The translations under genes were made by a program, and so were the position numbers. The notes under the pieces were generated by a model. The model was given only the letters and a program-made list of their open reading frames with translations, searched no databases and was not told the origin of the DNA. Below, in pieces: positions 17,029 to 25,695 of a stretch of DNA of 64,000 nt; position 1 is the stretch's first letter, and each line of letters begins with the position of its first letter. Source of the stretch: Thermohalobaculum sp039180675 (GTDB taxonomy: Bacteria; Pseudomonadota; Alphaproteobacteria; Rhodobacterales; Rhodobacteraceae); NCBI GenBank assembly GCA_039180675.1, contig JBCDDC010000021.1, positions 31,870-95,869 of the forward strand, read 5' to 3'.

Positions 17029-17769
17029 TCAGCGCCCGAGGTAGACATCGATCACATCCTGATCCCGGGTGACATGGTCGATCGAGCCTTCGGCGAGCAC
17101 GGCCCCCTCGTGCAGGACGGTGACCTTGCAGTCGAGGCGGCGGACGAATTCCATGTCATGCTCGACGACGATCACCGCCCGGGTCTTCGCGGCCTCTCGC
17201 AGGATATCGGTCGTATGCTCGCGCTCGGCAGGGGTCATCCCGGCGGCGGGCTCGTCGACCAGCAGGAGCTGCGGGTCCTGGGCGAGGAGCATCCCGATCT
17301 CCAGCCACTGTTTCTGACCGTGGCTGAGAATCCCGGCCTTGGCGGACAGCGCGTCCAGCAGCCCGATCTCGTCGGCCAGATCTTCGACGCGGGCGGTGTC
17401 CTCGTCCGACACGGTGTAGAACAGGACCGCGAGCGGGCCGCGCTCGTTGCGCAGCGCCATGAGGAGGTTGTCGAAGACGCTCTGATCCTCGAACACCGTC
17501 GGGCGCTGGAACTTGCGGCCGACGCCCGCCTGCGCGATCCGGCTTTCGGACAGGCTCAGCAGCGAGATGGATTTCTCGCCCCAGAGGACCTCACCCTCAT
17601 CGGGCCGTGTCTTGCCGGTGATGATGTCCATGAACGTGGTCTTGCCGGCGCCATTCGGCCCGATGACCGCGCGCATCTCGGCCGCTCCGATCGAGAAGGA
17701 GAGGTTGTTGATCGCCTTGAAACCATCGAAGGAGACCGAGACGCCGGAGACTTCGAGAAGCGCGCTCAT
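17029..17769 (-). CDS. urtD: Urea ABC transporter ATP-binding protein UrtD
   Basis: The 246-residue protein is an ABC ATPase of the LivG/UrtD class. Walker A is GPNGAGKTTFMDIITGKTRP, the signature region is LSHGQKQWLEIGMLLAQ (the HGQKQWLEIGM form is typical of UrtD), and Walker B is LLLVDEPAAGMTPAE. ATG 17769 overlaps the urtC stop in an ATGA arrangement, so translation is coupled. The open frame upstream of this ATG is the shadow of urtC. Confidence 0.95.
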   Translation of the reverse strand: MSALLEVSGVSVSFDGFKAINNLSFSIGAAEMRAVIGPNGAGKTTFMDIITGKTRPDEGEVLWGEKSISLLSLSESRIAQAGVGRKFQRPTVFEDQSVFDNLLMALRNERGPLAVLFYTVSDEDTARVEDLADEIGLLDALSAKAGILSHGQKQWLEIGMLLAQDPQLLLVDEPAAGMTPAEREHTTDILREAAKTRAVIVVEHDMEFVRRLDCKVTVLHEGAVLAEGSIDHVTRDQDVIDVYLGR

Positions 17770-19031
17770 GCATCCGCCTCCTTCTCGCGAAGGGAACCCT
17801 GTTCGGGGCCCAGATCGGCCCCGTGACGGTCGGGATTGCGCCGGTCCGACAGGAGGTCGAACAGGCCGCCGATCCCCTTCGGGAAGAAGAGCGTCACGGC
17901 GACGAAGGAGAGACCCAGCAGCACCGTCCACCAGTCGACCCACTTGATCGTGTAGATGCCGAGATTGAGATCAGGCGCCTGGCCGCCGGTGAAATAGGTC
18001 GAGACGAGGCTCACGAAGGCGGCGCCGATCACAGCACCGTAGAGCCGCCCGCGCCCGCCGATTGCAACCCAGACCGCGAGATAGATTGAGGCGATCGGGG
18101 CGATCTCCGCCGGGTTGATGATCCCCGCCTGGGGGTAGTAGAGCGCCCCGGCGATGCCTGCCATCATCGCGGTCACGGTGAAGATCAGGAGCTTGAACGC
18201 CTCGACCGGGTAGCCGAGGAAGCGCACCCGCGCCTCGTCATCGCGAATGCCGCGGATCACCTGACCGAACTTGCCCGAGACCATCCACGCCGACAGCACA
18301 TACCCCATCGCCAGCGCGACGGCGGAGGCCCAAAAAAACCAGATCGAGACCAGCGATTGCGGCACATCGTCGAGGCCGGGTAGGTTCTGCAAGCCCGACA
18401 GCCCGTTGTTGCCCCTGAGCCCGCTGTCGTTCTGGAAGAGGTAGAGCGACAGGGCCAGCGTCATGGCCTGGGTCAGGATCGACAGATAGACGCCGGTGAC
18501 GCGAGAGCGGAAGGCGAGCCAGCCGAAGACCAGGGCGATCAGCCCGGGGATCAGGACCACGAAGGCCAGTTGGATCGGCAGGGAGTGCGCGAAGGCCCAG
18601 ATCGGCGGGAACTCCGACGCGCCGACAACGCCGAAGATCTGAACCGCGATGGCGTCAGAGATCTCCTGAGGCGTCGGCGGCAGCGCCGCGGCCGACAGGC
18701 TGTCGATCACGATCAGCTCGGTGCGCGCATACATCAGCCACATCCCGATCGCGTAGCCACCGACCCCGAAGAAGGCGAAATGGCCGAGGCTGAGGATCCC
18801 GCAATAGCCCCAGACGAGATCCATCGCGATCGCCACAAGGCAGAGGCACAGCGTCTTGCCGAGCGTCTTGACGAAACTGGTCGACAGGACCGCGATCCCC
18901 ATCCCCTCGGACAGAAGGGTGACCCCCGCCGTGAAGAGTGCCAGACAGGCGAGGAAGATCAGAACCGACGGATTGTCGGCGAACAGAAAGCGCCGCCGGG
19001 GCGCGTGGGCCGGGATATCCAGAACGGCCAT
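17766..19031 (-). CDS. urtC: Urea ABC transporter permease UrtC
   Basis: This 421-residue inner-membrane permease has about nine to ten membrane segments and the branched-chain-transporter permease motifs (YCGILSLGHFAFFGVGGYAI near residue 80, GLRGNNGLSGLQNLPG, and the EAA-like loop GQVIRGIRDDEARVRFLGYP). The GNNGL and LGHFAFFGVGGY segments match UrtC. ATG 19031 is chosen because it comes 2 bases after the urtB stop; an upstream in-frame start would intrude into urtB. Confidence 0.95.
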   Translation of the reverse strand: MAVLDIPAHAPRRRFLFADNPSVLIFLACLALFTAGVTLLSEGMGIAVLSTSFVKTLGKTLCLCLVAIAMDLVWGYCGILSLGHFAFFGVGGYAIGMWLMYARTELIVIDSLSAAALPPTPQEISDAIAVQIFGVVGASEFPPIWAFAHSLPIQLAFVVLIPGLIALVFGWLAFRSRVTGVYLSILTQAMTLALSLYLFQNDSGLRGNNGLSGLQNLPGLDDVPQSLVSIWFFWASAVALAMGYVLSAWMVSGKFGQVIRGIRDDEARVRFLGYPVEAFKLLIFTVTAMMAGIAGALYYPQAGIINPAEIAPIASIYLAVWVAIGGRGRLYGAVIGAAFVSLVSTYFTGGQAPDLNLGIYTIKWVDWWTVLLGLSFVAVTLFFPKGIGGLFDLLSDRRNPDRHGADLGPEQGSLREKEADA

Positions 19032-19032
19032 C

Positions 19033-20985
19033 TCAGGCCTCCGCCGCGCGGCCACGCAGTGCGATTATCCCGCGGGGGCGGAACTGGATGAAGAGGATGA
19101 TGAACAGGATCATGTAGGTCTGGGCCGCGAGTGTGTTCGAAGGATTGAACCACTCAATCGTCTTCTGCAGAACGCCCACCAGCGAGGCACCTAGAAGCGT
19201 GCCCCAGATATTGCCGACCCCGCCGACAACGACCGTCATGAAGGACTGGACGATGTAGTCCTGGCCCATCTCCGATGTCACTTTGGCGTAGAGCCCGATG
19301 GTCACCCCGGCGATCCCTGCGATGCCGGAGCCGAGGCCGAAGGTCAGCATGTTGATCCGGTCCGGATTGATGCCCATCGACCCCGCCATGCGCGGGTTCT
19401 GCGTCACCGCACGCACCTCGAGCCCCAGGCGGGTCCGGCGCATGATCTGGAGGAAGACGAAGAGGAAGAAGAGCGCCATGACGAAGATCGCGATACGGAT
19501 GTTCGAGATAGCAACCACATCGTTGATCTGCCAGGCGCCGGAGAGCCAGTCGGGCGCCGTCAGCGGCCGCGCCTGGGTCCCGAAGATGTTCTTGGCGATC
19601 TGCTGGAGCGCGATGGAGATCCCGAAGGTCGCCAACAGTGTCTCCAGCGGGCGATGGTAGAGCCAGCGGATCACCAGCCGCTCCATCGCGACCCCGGCGG
19701 CAAAGGTGACGAGAAACGCCGCTGGTAGAGCTACGATGATCGAGAGCGTGTAGTCGGGGATCAGCAGCTGGACAACATAGCCGGTGTACGCGCCCATCAT
19801 GATGAACTCGCCATGGGCCATGTTGATCACCCCCATGACCCCGAAGGTGATGGCGAGGCCGATGGCCGCGAGAAAGTAGATCGAGGCGAGGCTCAGTGCA
19901 TCCAGCGAAAGATCGATGATCTGGTTGACGAAGACAGCCCGGTCGATCGAGGCCAAGACTTCCTGTGCGGCGAGCGCAACCGCGGGCGGGGCGGCGTTGT
20001 AGCGCTCAAAGAAGACATGCTCGGCCAGAGCTGCGGCTACATCGGCATCGCTCGCCGAGGGCTCCACCAGACCGCGTGCCGCCAGTGCCGCATAGGCCTG
20101 GTCGCGGACTGCCTGGGTGTCGAGATCGGCGATCGGGACATCGCCGATCTGGTCACCGTCGATTTGCGCGACAAGGGCGTCTCGCCGTGCTGCGCGATCG
20201 ATCCGGGCAGGTGCCAGCCCGGCATCGACGAGCATCTGATACGCCTCGTCTTGGCTTAGCGCCTCGCCGGGCTCGATCAGACGGGCGATCTCAGGCCCGG
20301 TCGGCGCGCTGCGCGCCGCGACGACCTCTGTTGCGATGAGAGGATTGAGAGCGGCGCGGGCGTCGACGCCCAGATCGCCGTCGAAGCTCTGGATCGCCTC
20401 GATCCGCTCAGCATCGGTCGCGCCAAAACGGATGGTCAGCAGGCGTTCGAGCCGCTCTTTGCGGGCCAGAAGGTCCGGATCCGTCTCGCCCTCCAGCGCA
20501 TCGCGCAGGGCCGGGAGATGCGAGGCGTTGGCATCCCGCTCCAGCGCATCCAGGGCTTCCGCGCGTTTCGAAGGATCAGGCGCCGTTAGCTGGAACTGTA
20601 CGAGCGCCGCGCTGATGAGCGCACGCACACCGCTGTTGGGTTTGATCTGTTTGAGGTCCCTCTTCGCGGCCTCTCTGATCTCGGCGCCGGTAACGAGATC
20701 GAGCAGCCGGTAGGTTTTGCTGTCGATCTTCTCGGCCCGGAAGAACGTGCCATCCGCCTTGCGCGCCCAGATCTCCTTGGCCCGCCAAAGCTCGAGAACC
20801 GCCTCCGCTTCCGGCAGACCGCTTCCTGCCAGGGCGTCGATCGCCGGTTGGATCGTCCTGCGGGAGCCCTTCTGGATGATCTCGGAGTGCTCCTGCAGGA
20901 GCGCACCCATATCCGACGCGTGAGCCGGTTCGGCGGGCGCGATCAGGGAGACGAGCAGGAACAGGCCAGCGATCAGTCGTTTCAT
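19033..20985 (-). CDS. urtB: Urea ABC transporter permease UrtB with long periplasmic N-domain
   Basis: The 650-residue protein has a signal peptide (about 1-24), an approximately 310-residue soluble region rich in helical, HEAT-like repeats, and then a LivH-type permease domain with about eight membrane segments (FGVMGVINMAHGEFIMMGAY and the EAA loop VTQNPRMAGSMGINPDRINM). A long N-domain is a known variant of proteobacterial UrtB, often 500-650 residues; its function is not established. ATG 20985 gives the signal peptide. A large stem-loop separates it from urtA. Confidence 0.93.
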   Translation of the reverse strand: MKRLIAGLFLLVSLIAPAEPAHASDMGALLQEHSEIIQKGSRRTIQPAIDALAGSGLPEAEAVLELWRAKEIWARKADGTFFRAEKIDSKTYRLLDLVTGAEIREAAKRDLKQIKPNSGVRALISAALVQFQLTAPDPSKRAEALDALERDANASHLPALRDALEGETDPDLLARKERLERLLTIRFGATDAERIEAIQSFDGDLGVDARAALNPLIATEVVAARSAPTGPEIARLIEPGEALSQDEAYQMLVDAGLAPARIDRAARRDALVAQIDGDQIGDVPIADLDTQAVRDQAYAALAARGLVEPSASDADVAAALAEHVFFERYNAAPPAVALAAQEVLASIDRAVFVNQIIDLSLDALSLASIYFLAAIGLAITFGVMGVINMAHGEFIMMGAYTGYVVQLLIPDYTLSIIVALPAAFLVTFAAGVAMERLVIRWLYHRPLETLLATFGISIALQQIAKNIFGTQARPLTAPDWLSGAWQINDVVAISNIRIAIFVMALFFLFVFLQIMRRTRLGLEVRAVTQNPRMAGSMGINPDRINMLTFGLGSGIAGIAGVTIGLYAKVTSEMGQDYIVQSFMTVVVGGVGNIWGTLLGASLVGVLQKTIEWFNPSNTLAAQTYMILFIILFIQFRPRGIIALRGRAAEA

Positions 20986-21028
20986 CCGTTCCGCCCCATC
21001 GCCCGCAACCATCGCCGGAAAGCATAGG

Positions 21029-21065
21029 GACAGACCCCCGGGGACCATGCGCCCAGGGGTCTGTC
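21029..21065 (-). promoter_or_regulatory. Intercistronic stem-loop between urtA and urtB
   Basis: A perfect 10-bp inverted repeat (GACAGACCCC / GGGGTCTGTC) with a 17-base loop lies 11 bases after the urtA stop and 43 bases before the urtB start. There is no T-run. Such stem-loops after binding-protein genes usually protect the upstream mRNA or partly attenuate the downstream genes, giving more binding protein than permease. Confidence 0.6.
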
Positions 21066-21076
21066 GTTCATCGGTC

Positions 21077-22360
21077 TCAGTAGTTCGACTTGATCTGCAC
21101 GCAGGTCTTGGTCGCGGTGTTGAACATCCCGCAGCCAAGCTCCTTCCAGTCGCTCACCAGAACGGCCGACTCCGGTAGGAAATCGGTCCAGGCATCGCCG
21201 GGGACCTCCTCGGTCTGGCTGATGATGTCGAACTGCCCATCCTCCTGGATTTCGCCGATCAGGACCGGCTTGGCGAGGTGATGGTTCGGGAGCATGATGG
21301 CCGTGCCGCCGGTCAGGTTCGGAAACTCCTGGCCGTACATCGCGGTGCGCACCGCATCGACATCGGTGGATCCCGCTTTCTCGGCCGCGTTGACCCACAT
21401 GTTGAAGCCGATGAAATGGGCCTCCATCGGGTCGTTGGTCACCCGGTCTTCGCCCATCTTTTCCTTCCAGGCGGCGACCCAATCGGCGTTGATCTCGGCA
21501 TCGGCCGACTGGAAGTAGTTCCAGGCCGCGAGGTGACCGACGAGGTTGGTGGTGTCGAGGCCCGAGAGCTCTTCCTCACCCACCGAGAAGGCCACGACCG
21601 GGATGTCATCGGCCGAGACGCCTGCCGCCGCGAGCTCCTTGTAGAACCCGACATTGGCGTCGCCGTTGATGGTCGAGATCACGCCGACCTTCTTGCCATC
21701 GGCGCCCAGGGCCACGACATCCGCCACAATCTTCGACCAGTCGGAATGGCCGAAGGGGGTGTAATTGACGAAGATATCTTCCTCGGCGATGCCCTTGGAC
21801 TTCAGATAGCTTTCGAGAATGTTGTTGGTCGTGCGCGGATACACGTAGTCCGTGCCCAGAAGTGCGAATTTCTCGACGCCAAGTTCTTCAAGGAAATAGT
21901 CGGTGGCCGGGATCGCCTGCTGATTGGGAGCGGCGCCGGTATAGAAGACGTTCTTCGAGCTCTCCTCGCCCTCGTACTGAACCGGGTAGAAGAGAAGGCC
22001 GTCAAGTTCCTCGATCACGGGGAGCACCGACTTGCGGCTCACCGAGGTCCAGTTGCCGAAGATCACATCGACCTCATGCACGGTCAGAAGCTCGCGGGCC
22101 TTTTCCGCGAACAGGGGCCAGTCGGAGGCCGGATCGACGACGACGGGTTCGAGTTCACAGCCCAGAACGCCGCCCTTGGCATTCTGCTGTTCTACTAAAA
22201 GAAGCATCGTGTCCTTCAGCGTCGTCTCCGAGATCGCCATCGTGCCCGAGAGCGAATGCAGCACGCCAACCTTGATTGGGCACTCCGCGGCCCCTGCCTG
22301 CGGCACCATCGCAAGCGACGCCAGCGAGACACCCGCCAACGCTTTCCATTTTCCGATCAT
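21077..22360 (-). CDS. urtA: Urea ABC transporter substrate-binding protein UrtA
   Basis: The 427-residue periplasmic binding protein has a signal peptide (about 1-24, cut after QAGAA) and the UrtA core: IKVGVLHSLSGTMAISETTL, AEKARELL...VIFGNWTSVSRKSVLPV, LFYPVQYEGEESSKNVFYTG and YVYPRTTNNILESYL. The YPVQYEGEE motif is diagnostic of urea and short-chain-amide binders. AAAGGAGG lies 5 bases before ATG 22360. It is the first gene of urtABCDE; ureases usually lie near such operons but none is in this window. Confidence 0.96.
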   Translation of the reverse strand: MIGKWKALAGVSLASLAMVPQAGAAECPIKVGVLHSLSGTMAISETTLKDTMLLLVEQQNAKGGVLGCELEPVVVDPASDWPLFAEKARELLTVHEVDVIFGNWTSVSRKSVLPVIEELDGLLFYPVQYEGEESSKNVFYTGAAPNQQAIPATDYFLEELGVEKFALLGTDYVYPRTTNNILESYLKSKGIAEEDIFVNYTPFGHSDWSKIVADVVALGADGKKVGVISTINGDANVGFYKELAAAGVSADDIPVVAFSVGEEELSGLDTTNLVGHLAAWNYFQSADAEINADWVAAWKEKMGEDRVTNDPMEAHFIGFNMWVNAAEKAGSTDVDAVRTAMYGQEFPNLTGGTAIMLPNHHLAKPVLIGEIQEDGQFDIISQTEEVPGDAWTDFLPESAVLVSDWKELGCGMFNTATKTCVQIKSNY

Positions 22361-22990
22361 TGAGACACCTCCTTTGCGGTTTCGTGCCAGGTTAGATGGT
22401 CGCCGCCCGTCTTCACTCTTCCGAAGGTGTCGCGTCGTTGCCCTTGCCTGGCAGATTTGGGTTTTGCGGAGACGAAACTTCCTGTCCCCGGCGGAGATGG
22501 TGCACCTGCGAAGGGCGCTGGCAAGCAGAAATGTCTAGAAAATAATCTAAGCTTATTAGATGCATAAAATATAGACAAATATTCTAGGTGATCGCCTATT
22601 TTTTGGCTGCTCTGAGAGGTAAAGGCGGCCTGGTCTTGATCCGGAGACCGTAAGCAGACCCCGCCATTGGCTTCAGAGCGCCTTGATGAAGGCACCGTCA
22701 GAACCATTGAGCGACTCAAAAAGGGGGGTCTGAAAGAACTGTGGCAGTTGCCGGTCGGGGCGAAACAGGGTCCATCAAGAAGACCAGGGTGAGTGCTACT
22801 ACCAGCTCAACCCGCCAAATCGCCTCCATTTCTGGAGACCGACGGTCGCGCGGTTTTCTGCATCGGCGAACAGGGACAGCATGTGTAACTATGGGCTCTG
22901 ATCTCTCTTTTGCTTTCTAACGGTCAGAGAGTCTTGCGCCAGAATGTTGGCAGATCTGTCTCTGCTTCTTCTCGCCCCGGTCGAGCCTGA
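22361..22990. other. 630-base intergenic region upstream of urtA
   Basis: No intact gene was found. The part near 22530-22610 is AT-rich and is the likely urtA promoter region. A stretch at 22640-22792 reads open on the plus strand with coding-like composition but has no start codon; it could be a gene remnant. The rest to 22990 shows nothing recognisable. Confidence 0.45.
22532..22577. promoter_or_regulatory. Nested dyads in AT-rich urtA upstream region
   Basis: Two almost concentric inverted repeats are visible: TGTCTA at 22532-22537 with TAGACA at 22572-22577, and ATCTAA at 22545-22550 with TTAGAT at 22556-22561. They sit about 170-220 bases upstream of urtA in the only AT-rich block of the region. 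They look like a binding site for a dimeric regulator or a promoter element; the regulator is unknown. Confidence 0.4.
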
Positions 22991-23665
22991 TTACCCAGAG
23001 ATGGATTGTGTCACCGGTTTGAAGTGACCGCGCTCGTCGGCTGCATGCAGCGTGCCGGTGGCGATGTCGATCCAGCCGCCGTGGAGGCTGAGTTTGCCGG
23101 CCGCCACCGCCTCGCGCACGAAGGGGAAGGTCTGGAGGTTGCGGATCGAGGTCAGCACCGCCTCCTGCTCAAGCCGGCGGGGGAGGTCGGCGGTGTTGCT
23201 CCCGTCGGCTAGGATCCTCGTGCAGGGCTCGCGCAGGATATCCATCCAGCGGCCGATGAAACTGCTCGTCTCCTCGAGCTCCGGCGCCTCGCCTGTGCAC
23301 ATGTCGTGGCAGGCCTTGACACCGCCGCAGTTCGAATGCCCGACCACGATGATATGGGCGACGCCGAGCGCGTTGACCGCATATTCGACTGCGGCCGACG
23401 TGCCGTGATGCTGGTGATCCGGGTGATAGGGCGGCACGAGGTTCGCGACGTTGCGCACGACGAAGAGATCGCCGGGCTCCGCGCCGAACATGCCCACCAC
23501 ATCGATCCGGCTGTCGCAGCAGCTGATTAGCATCGCGCGCGGGCTCTGCCCCTTGTCGGCGAGGCGGGCGTACCAGAGCCTGTTCTCGGCGAAACTGCCC
23601 TGCTGCCAGCTCTCATACTCGCGGATCAGGTATTTCGGGATGGGGGAGATCGGCGCGTCGTTCAT
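22991..23665 (-). CDS. Beta-class carbonic anhydrase
   Basis: This 224-residue enzyme interconverts CO2 and bicarbonate. The zinc ligands are visible in the two family motifs, CCDSRIDV (Cys, with the Asp-Arg dyad; about residues 49-56) and HSNCGGVKA (His and Cys; about 109-117). RNVANLVPPY and the C-terminal LHGGWIDIATGTL segment are typical. It is predicted cytosolic. ATG 23665 is the natural start. It lies 15 bases after a small secreted-protein gene on the same strand. Confidence 0.95.
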   Translation of the reverse strand: MNDAPISPIPKYLIREYESWQQGSFAENRLWYARLADKGQSPRAMLISCCDSRIDVVGMFGAEPGDLFVVRNVANLVPPYHPDHQHHGTSAAVEYAVNALGVAHIIVVGHSNCGGVKACHDMCTGEAPELEETSSFIGRWMDILREPCTRILADGSNTADLPRRLEQEAVLTSIRNLQTFPFVREAVAAGKLSLHGGWIDIATGTLHAADERGHFKPVTQSISG

Positions 23666-23680
23666 CGTGCGCGGTCCTTG

Positions 23681-24016
23681 TCAGTCGTTCTTGATCGAGG
23701 TGACGTAGCGCTTGCCGCTTTCGCCGATGAAGACCACCGTGCCCTCTGGCGAGGTGGTGACGTCGTAGCAGGCCCAGCCCTGTTGCGGGGGCCAGTTGGA
23801 GCAATACTGGTCGCCCCGGGTCTCCCAATAGCCCCAGCTGTCATGGCCGTCGTTGTAGAGCGTGCGGCCGGAGGGGTAGAAGACCTGTGTCGTGCCCTCG
23901 CCCGTGACGGTCCGGCCGGCAAGCAGCGTGTCGATCTCCGTGCCCGTCAGGAGCGTTTCCTCCGCCGCCAGAGGCAGGGCGGCGAGGATCAGGATAGCGG
24001 TCAGGGCCAGGCGCAT
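23681..24016 (-). CDS. Small secreted protein, hypothetical
   Basis: The 111-residue protein has a signal peptide (about 1-18, LTAILILAALPLAAEE) and a compact C-domain with TGTEIDTLLAGRTV, TQVFYPSGRTLYNDG, SWGYWETRGDQYCSNWPPQQ and CYDV. Proteins with this GRTV...GYW...DQYC layout are common as small periplasmic proteins of unknown function in Rhodobacteraceae; the two cysteines could form a disulfide. ATG 24016 is set by the signal peptide. It is immediately upstream of the carbonic anhydrase gene. Confidence 0.75.
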   Translation of the reverse strand: MRLALTAILILAALPLAAEETLLTGTEIDTLLAGRTVTGEGTTQVFYPSGRTLYNDGHDSWGYWETRGDQYCSNWPPQQGWACYDVTTSPEGTVVFIGESGKRYVTSIKND

Positions 24017-24100
24017 CGGGTCCCCTTCTCGATTGCGCGGGGTGTCGGGGGGCGATAGACCAGCGCGCGAGGCCAAAGGCAAGGGAAAAGGCGTAGGGCG

Positions 24101-25078
24101 ATGCGTGCAATCCTGATGGGCGCCGATAACGAGACGACCGGCGGGGCGGAGGTGCTGTGCCTGGGCGAGGTCGCGGCGCCGGAGGCCGGGCCCGGCGAGG
24201 TTCTGGTGCGCGTCACCGCCTGTGGCGTCAACGGCCCGGATCTGGTGCAGCGGCGCGGGCAGTATCCGGCGCCGAAAGGGGCCTCGCCGATTCTGGGGCT
24301 CGAGATGTCGGGCGAGGTGGTCGCGGTCGGCGAGGGCGTGACGCGCTGGGCGGCCGGCGACCGGGTCTGCGGGCTCACCAATGGCGGGGCCTATGCCGAG
24401 ATGGTGGCGGTCGATGCGGATCATTGCCTCCCGATCCCGGAGGGCGTGAGCGAGGTGGATGCGGCCGGGCTCTGCGAGACCTACTTCACCGTCTGGTCGA
24501 ACGTGTTCCATGGCCATGAGGTGTCTGAGGGCGGGGTCTTCCTGGTCCATGGCGGCGGCGGTGGGATCGGCTCGACCTGCATTCAGTTGGGGGCGGCGAG
24601 GGGCCTGCGGGTCTTTGCGACCGAGGGGCCGGATGGGCTCGACTTCTGCCGCGAGATGGGCGCGGAACGGGCGATCGACTACGCGCGGGAGGATTTCGTC
24701 GCGATCGTGCGCGAGGCGGGCGGCGCGGATGTGATCCTCGACATCATCGGCGGCGATTACATCGCCAAGAACATCAAGGCCGCGAACCATGATGCGCGGA
24801 TCATCCAGCTTGCCTTCAACGCGGGTAGCAAGGTCGAGGTCAACCTGATGCCGGTGATGCTGAAGCGGCTGGTCTACACCGGATCGACGCTGAGATCCCG
24901 GCCCGATGCGTTCAAGACCGCGGTCGCGCGGGCGCTGGAGGCCGAGGTCTGGCCGTTGTTCGCCGCTGGCACGCTCAGGCCGGTTACCCATGCGGTCCTG
25001 CTGTTCGACGAGGCCGTCGAGGCGCATAGCATGATGGAAGCGGCCAGGCACCGCGGCAAGATCCTGATGAGGCCCTGA
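24101..25078 (+). CDS. NAD(P)H quinone oxidoreductase, zeta-crystallin/PIG3-like
   Basis: The 325-residue protein is a zinc-independent medium-chain dehydrogenase. It has the GroES-like N-domain (VTACGVNGPDLVQRRGQYP, LGLEMSGEVVAVGEGV, AGDRVCGLTNGGAYAE) and a Rossmann domain with VHGGGGGIGSTCIQL near residue 150. The structural-zinc cysteine cluster of alcohol dehydrogenases is absent, as expected for quinone reductases. It overlaps the next gene by one base (TGATG), so the two are translationally coupled. Confidence 0.92.
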   Translation: MRAILMGADNETTGGAEVLCLGEVAAPEAGPGEVLVRVTACGVNGPDLVQRRGQYPAPKGASPILGLEMSGEVVAVGEGVTRWAAGDRVCGLTNGGAYAEMVAVDADHCLPIPEGVSEVDAAGLCETYFTVWSNVFHGHEVSEGGVFLVHGGGGGIGSTCIQLGAARGLRVFATEGPDGLDFCREMGAERAIDYAREDFVAIVREAGGADVILDIIGGDYIAKNIKAANHDARIIQLAFNAGSKVEVNLMPVMLKRLVYTGSTLRSRPDAFKTAVARALEAEVWPLFAAGTLRPVTHAVLLFDEAVEAHSMMEAARHRGKILMRP

Positions 25079-25689
25079 TGCGCTCTCCCCTCACGCAATT
25101 CCGGTTCGAGCAACGCCCCGGGCTCGGGCACAACCAGGGCCCGCCGCTGGAGCGGGGGCGCAGCTTTCGCAAATTCGCCTGGGGCAAGGCGCGGGCCGAG
25201 CTGATGCCGAAACTGCCGCTGGAGGTGCTCAAGCGCCGGGTGGTGCGGGCGAAGGAACTGGGGCTCGCCTATCCGCAATACGCCTCGATCCTGCTCGGCA
25301 CCGGGCGGGATGTGGTGGCGTTTCTCTTCACCTCGGACGCGATCGGTCTGAGGGTCGAGCGGGAGATGCGCCTCTCCGGCGAAGCGGTGCAGAAGCTGCC
25401 GGGGATCGGCGGCGACCGGCTGCTCTTCGTGCCGCGGGGCATCAACGTGCAGGCGGTGAGGGCGGAGCTGTCAGCGCGGCATGGGATCGAGATCGCCGGA
25501 GCCGCGACCGAGCCGGGTGGTCAGGCCGGTTTCCGCGAGGGCGGCCGCGAGATCCGCGCCCTGCTCGATCCGCTCAAACTGCCGAGCGACACGGTCGTGA
25601 TGATCGGCACCGAACCGCGCGAGCGGGACTGGGCCGAGGCGGCTCGGCTGGCGAAGTTCCTGCCATCCGAGGCATACTTCACCGGATAG
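25078..25689 (+). CDS. Conserved hypothetical protein with GHNQGPPL motif
   Basis: This 203-residue soluble protein carries an N-terminal LGHNQGPPLE motif, seen in several alphaproteobacterial proteins of unknown function, followed by a helical segment (KARAELMPKLPLEVLKRRVVRAKELGLAYPQYASILLGTGRD-type region) and a mixed domain. The conserved block around FVPRGINVQAVRAE and the final EAARLAKFLPSEAYF are recognisable as a family but have no assigned activity. Coupling to the quinone oxidoreductase suggests co-regulation only. Confidence 0.75.
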   Translation: MRSPLTQFRFEQRPGLGHNQGPPLERGRSFRKFAWGKARAELMPKLPLEVLKRRVVRAKELGLAYPQYASILLGTGRDVVAFLFTSDAIGLRVEREMRLSGEAVQKLPGIGGDRLLFVPRGINVQAVRAELSARHGIEIAGAATEPGGQAGFREGGREIRALLDPLKLPSDTVVMIGTEPRERDWAEAARLAKFLPSEAYFTG

Positions 25690-25695
25690 ATTTGA

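Noticed and set aside
22383..22389. TGGCACG on the minus strand just before urtA, resembling a sigma-54 -24 element
   Set aside because: The -12 part has the wrong spacing, and the site is so close to the ribosome-binding site that transcription would begin inside it.
22640..22792. A 51-codon open stretch with coding-like residues on the plus strand
   Set aside because: No start codon, no family recognised and stops on both sides; at most a gene remnant.
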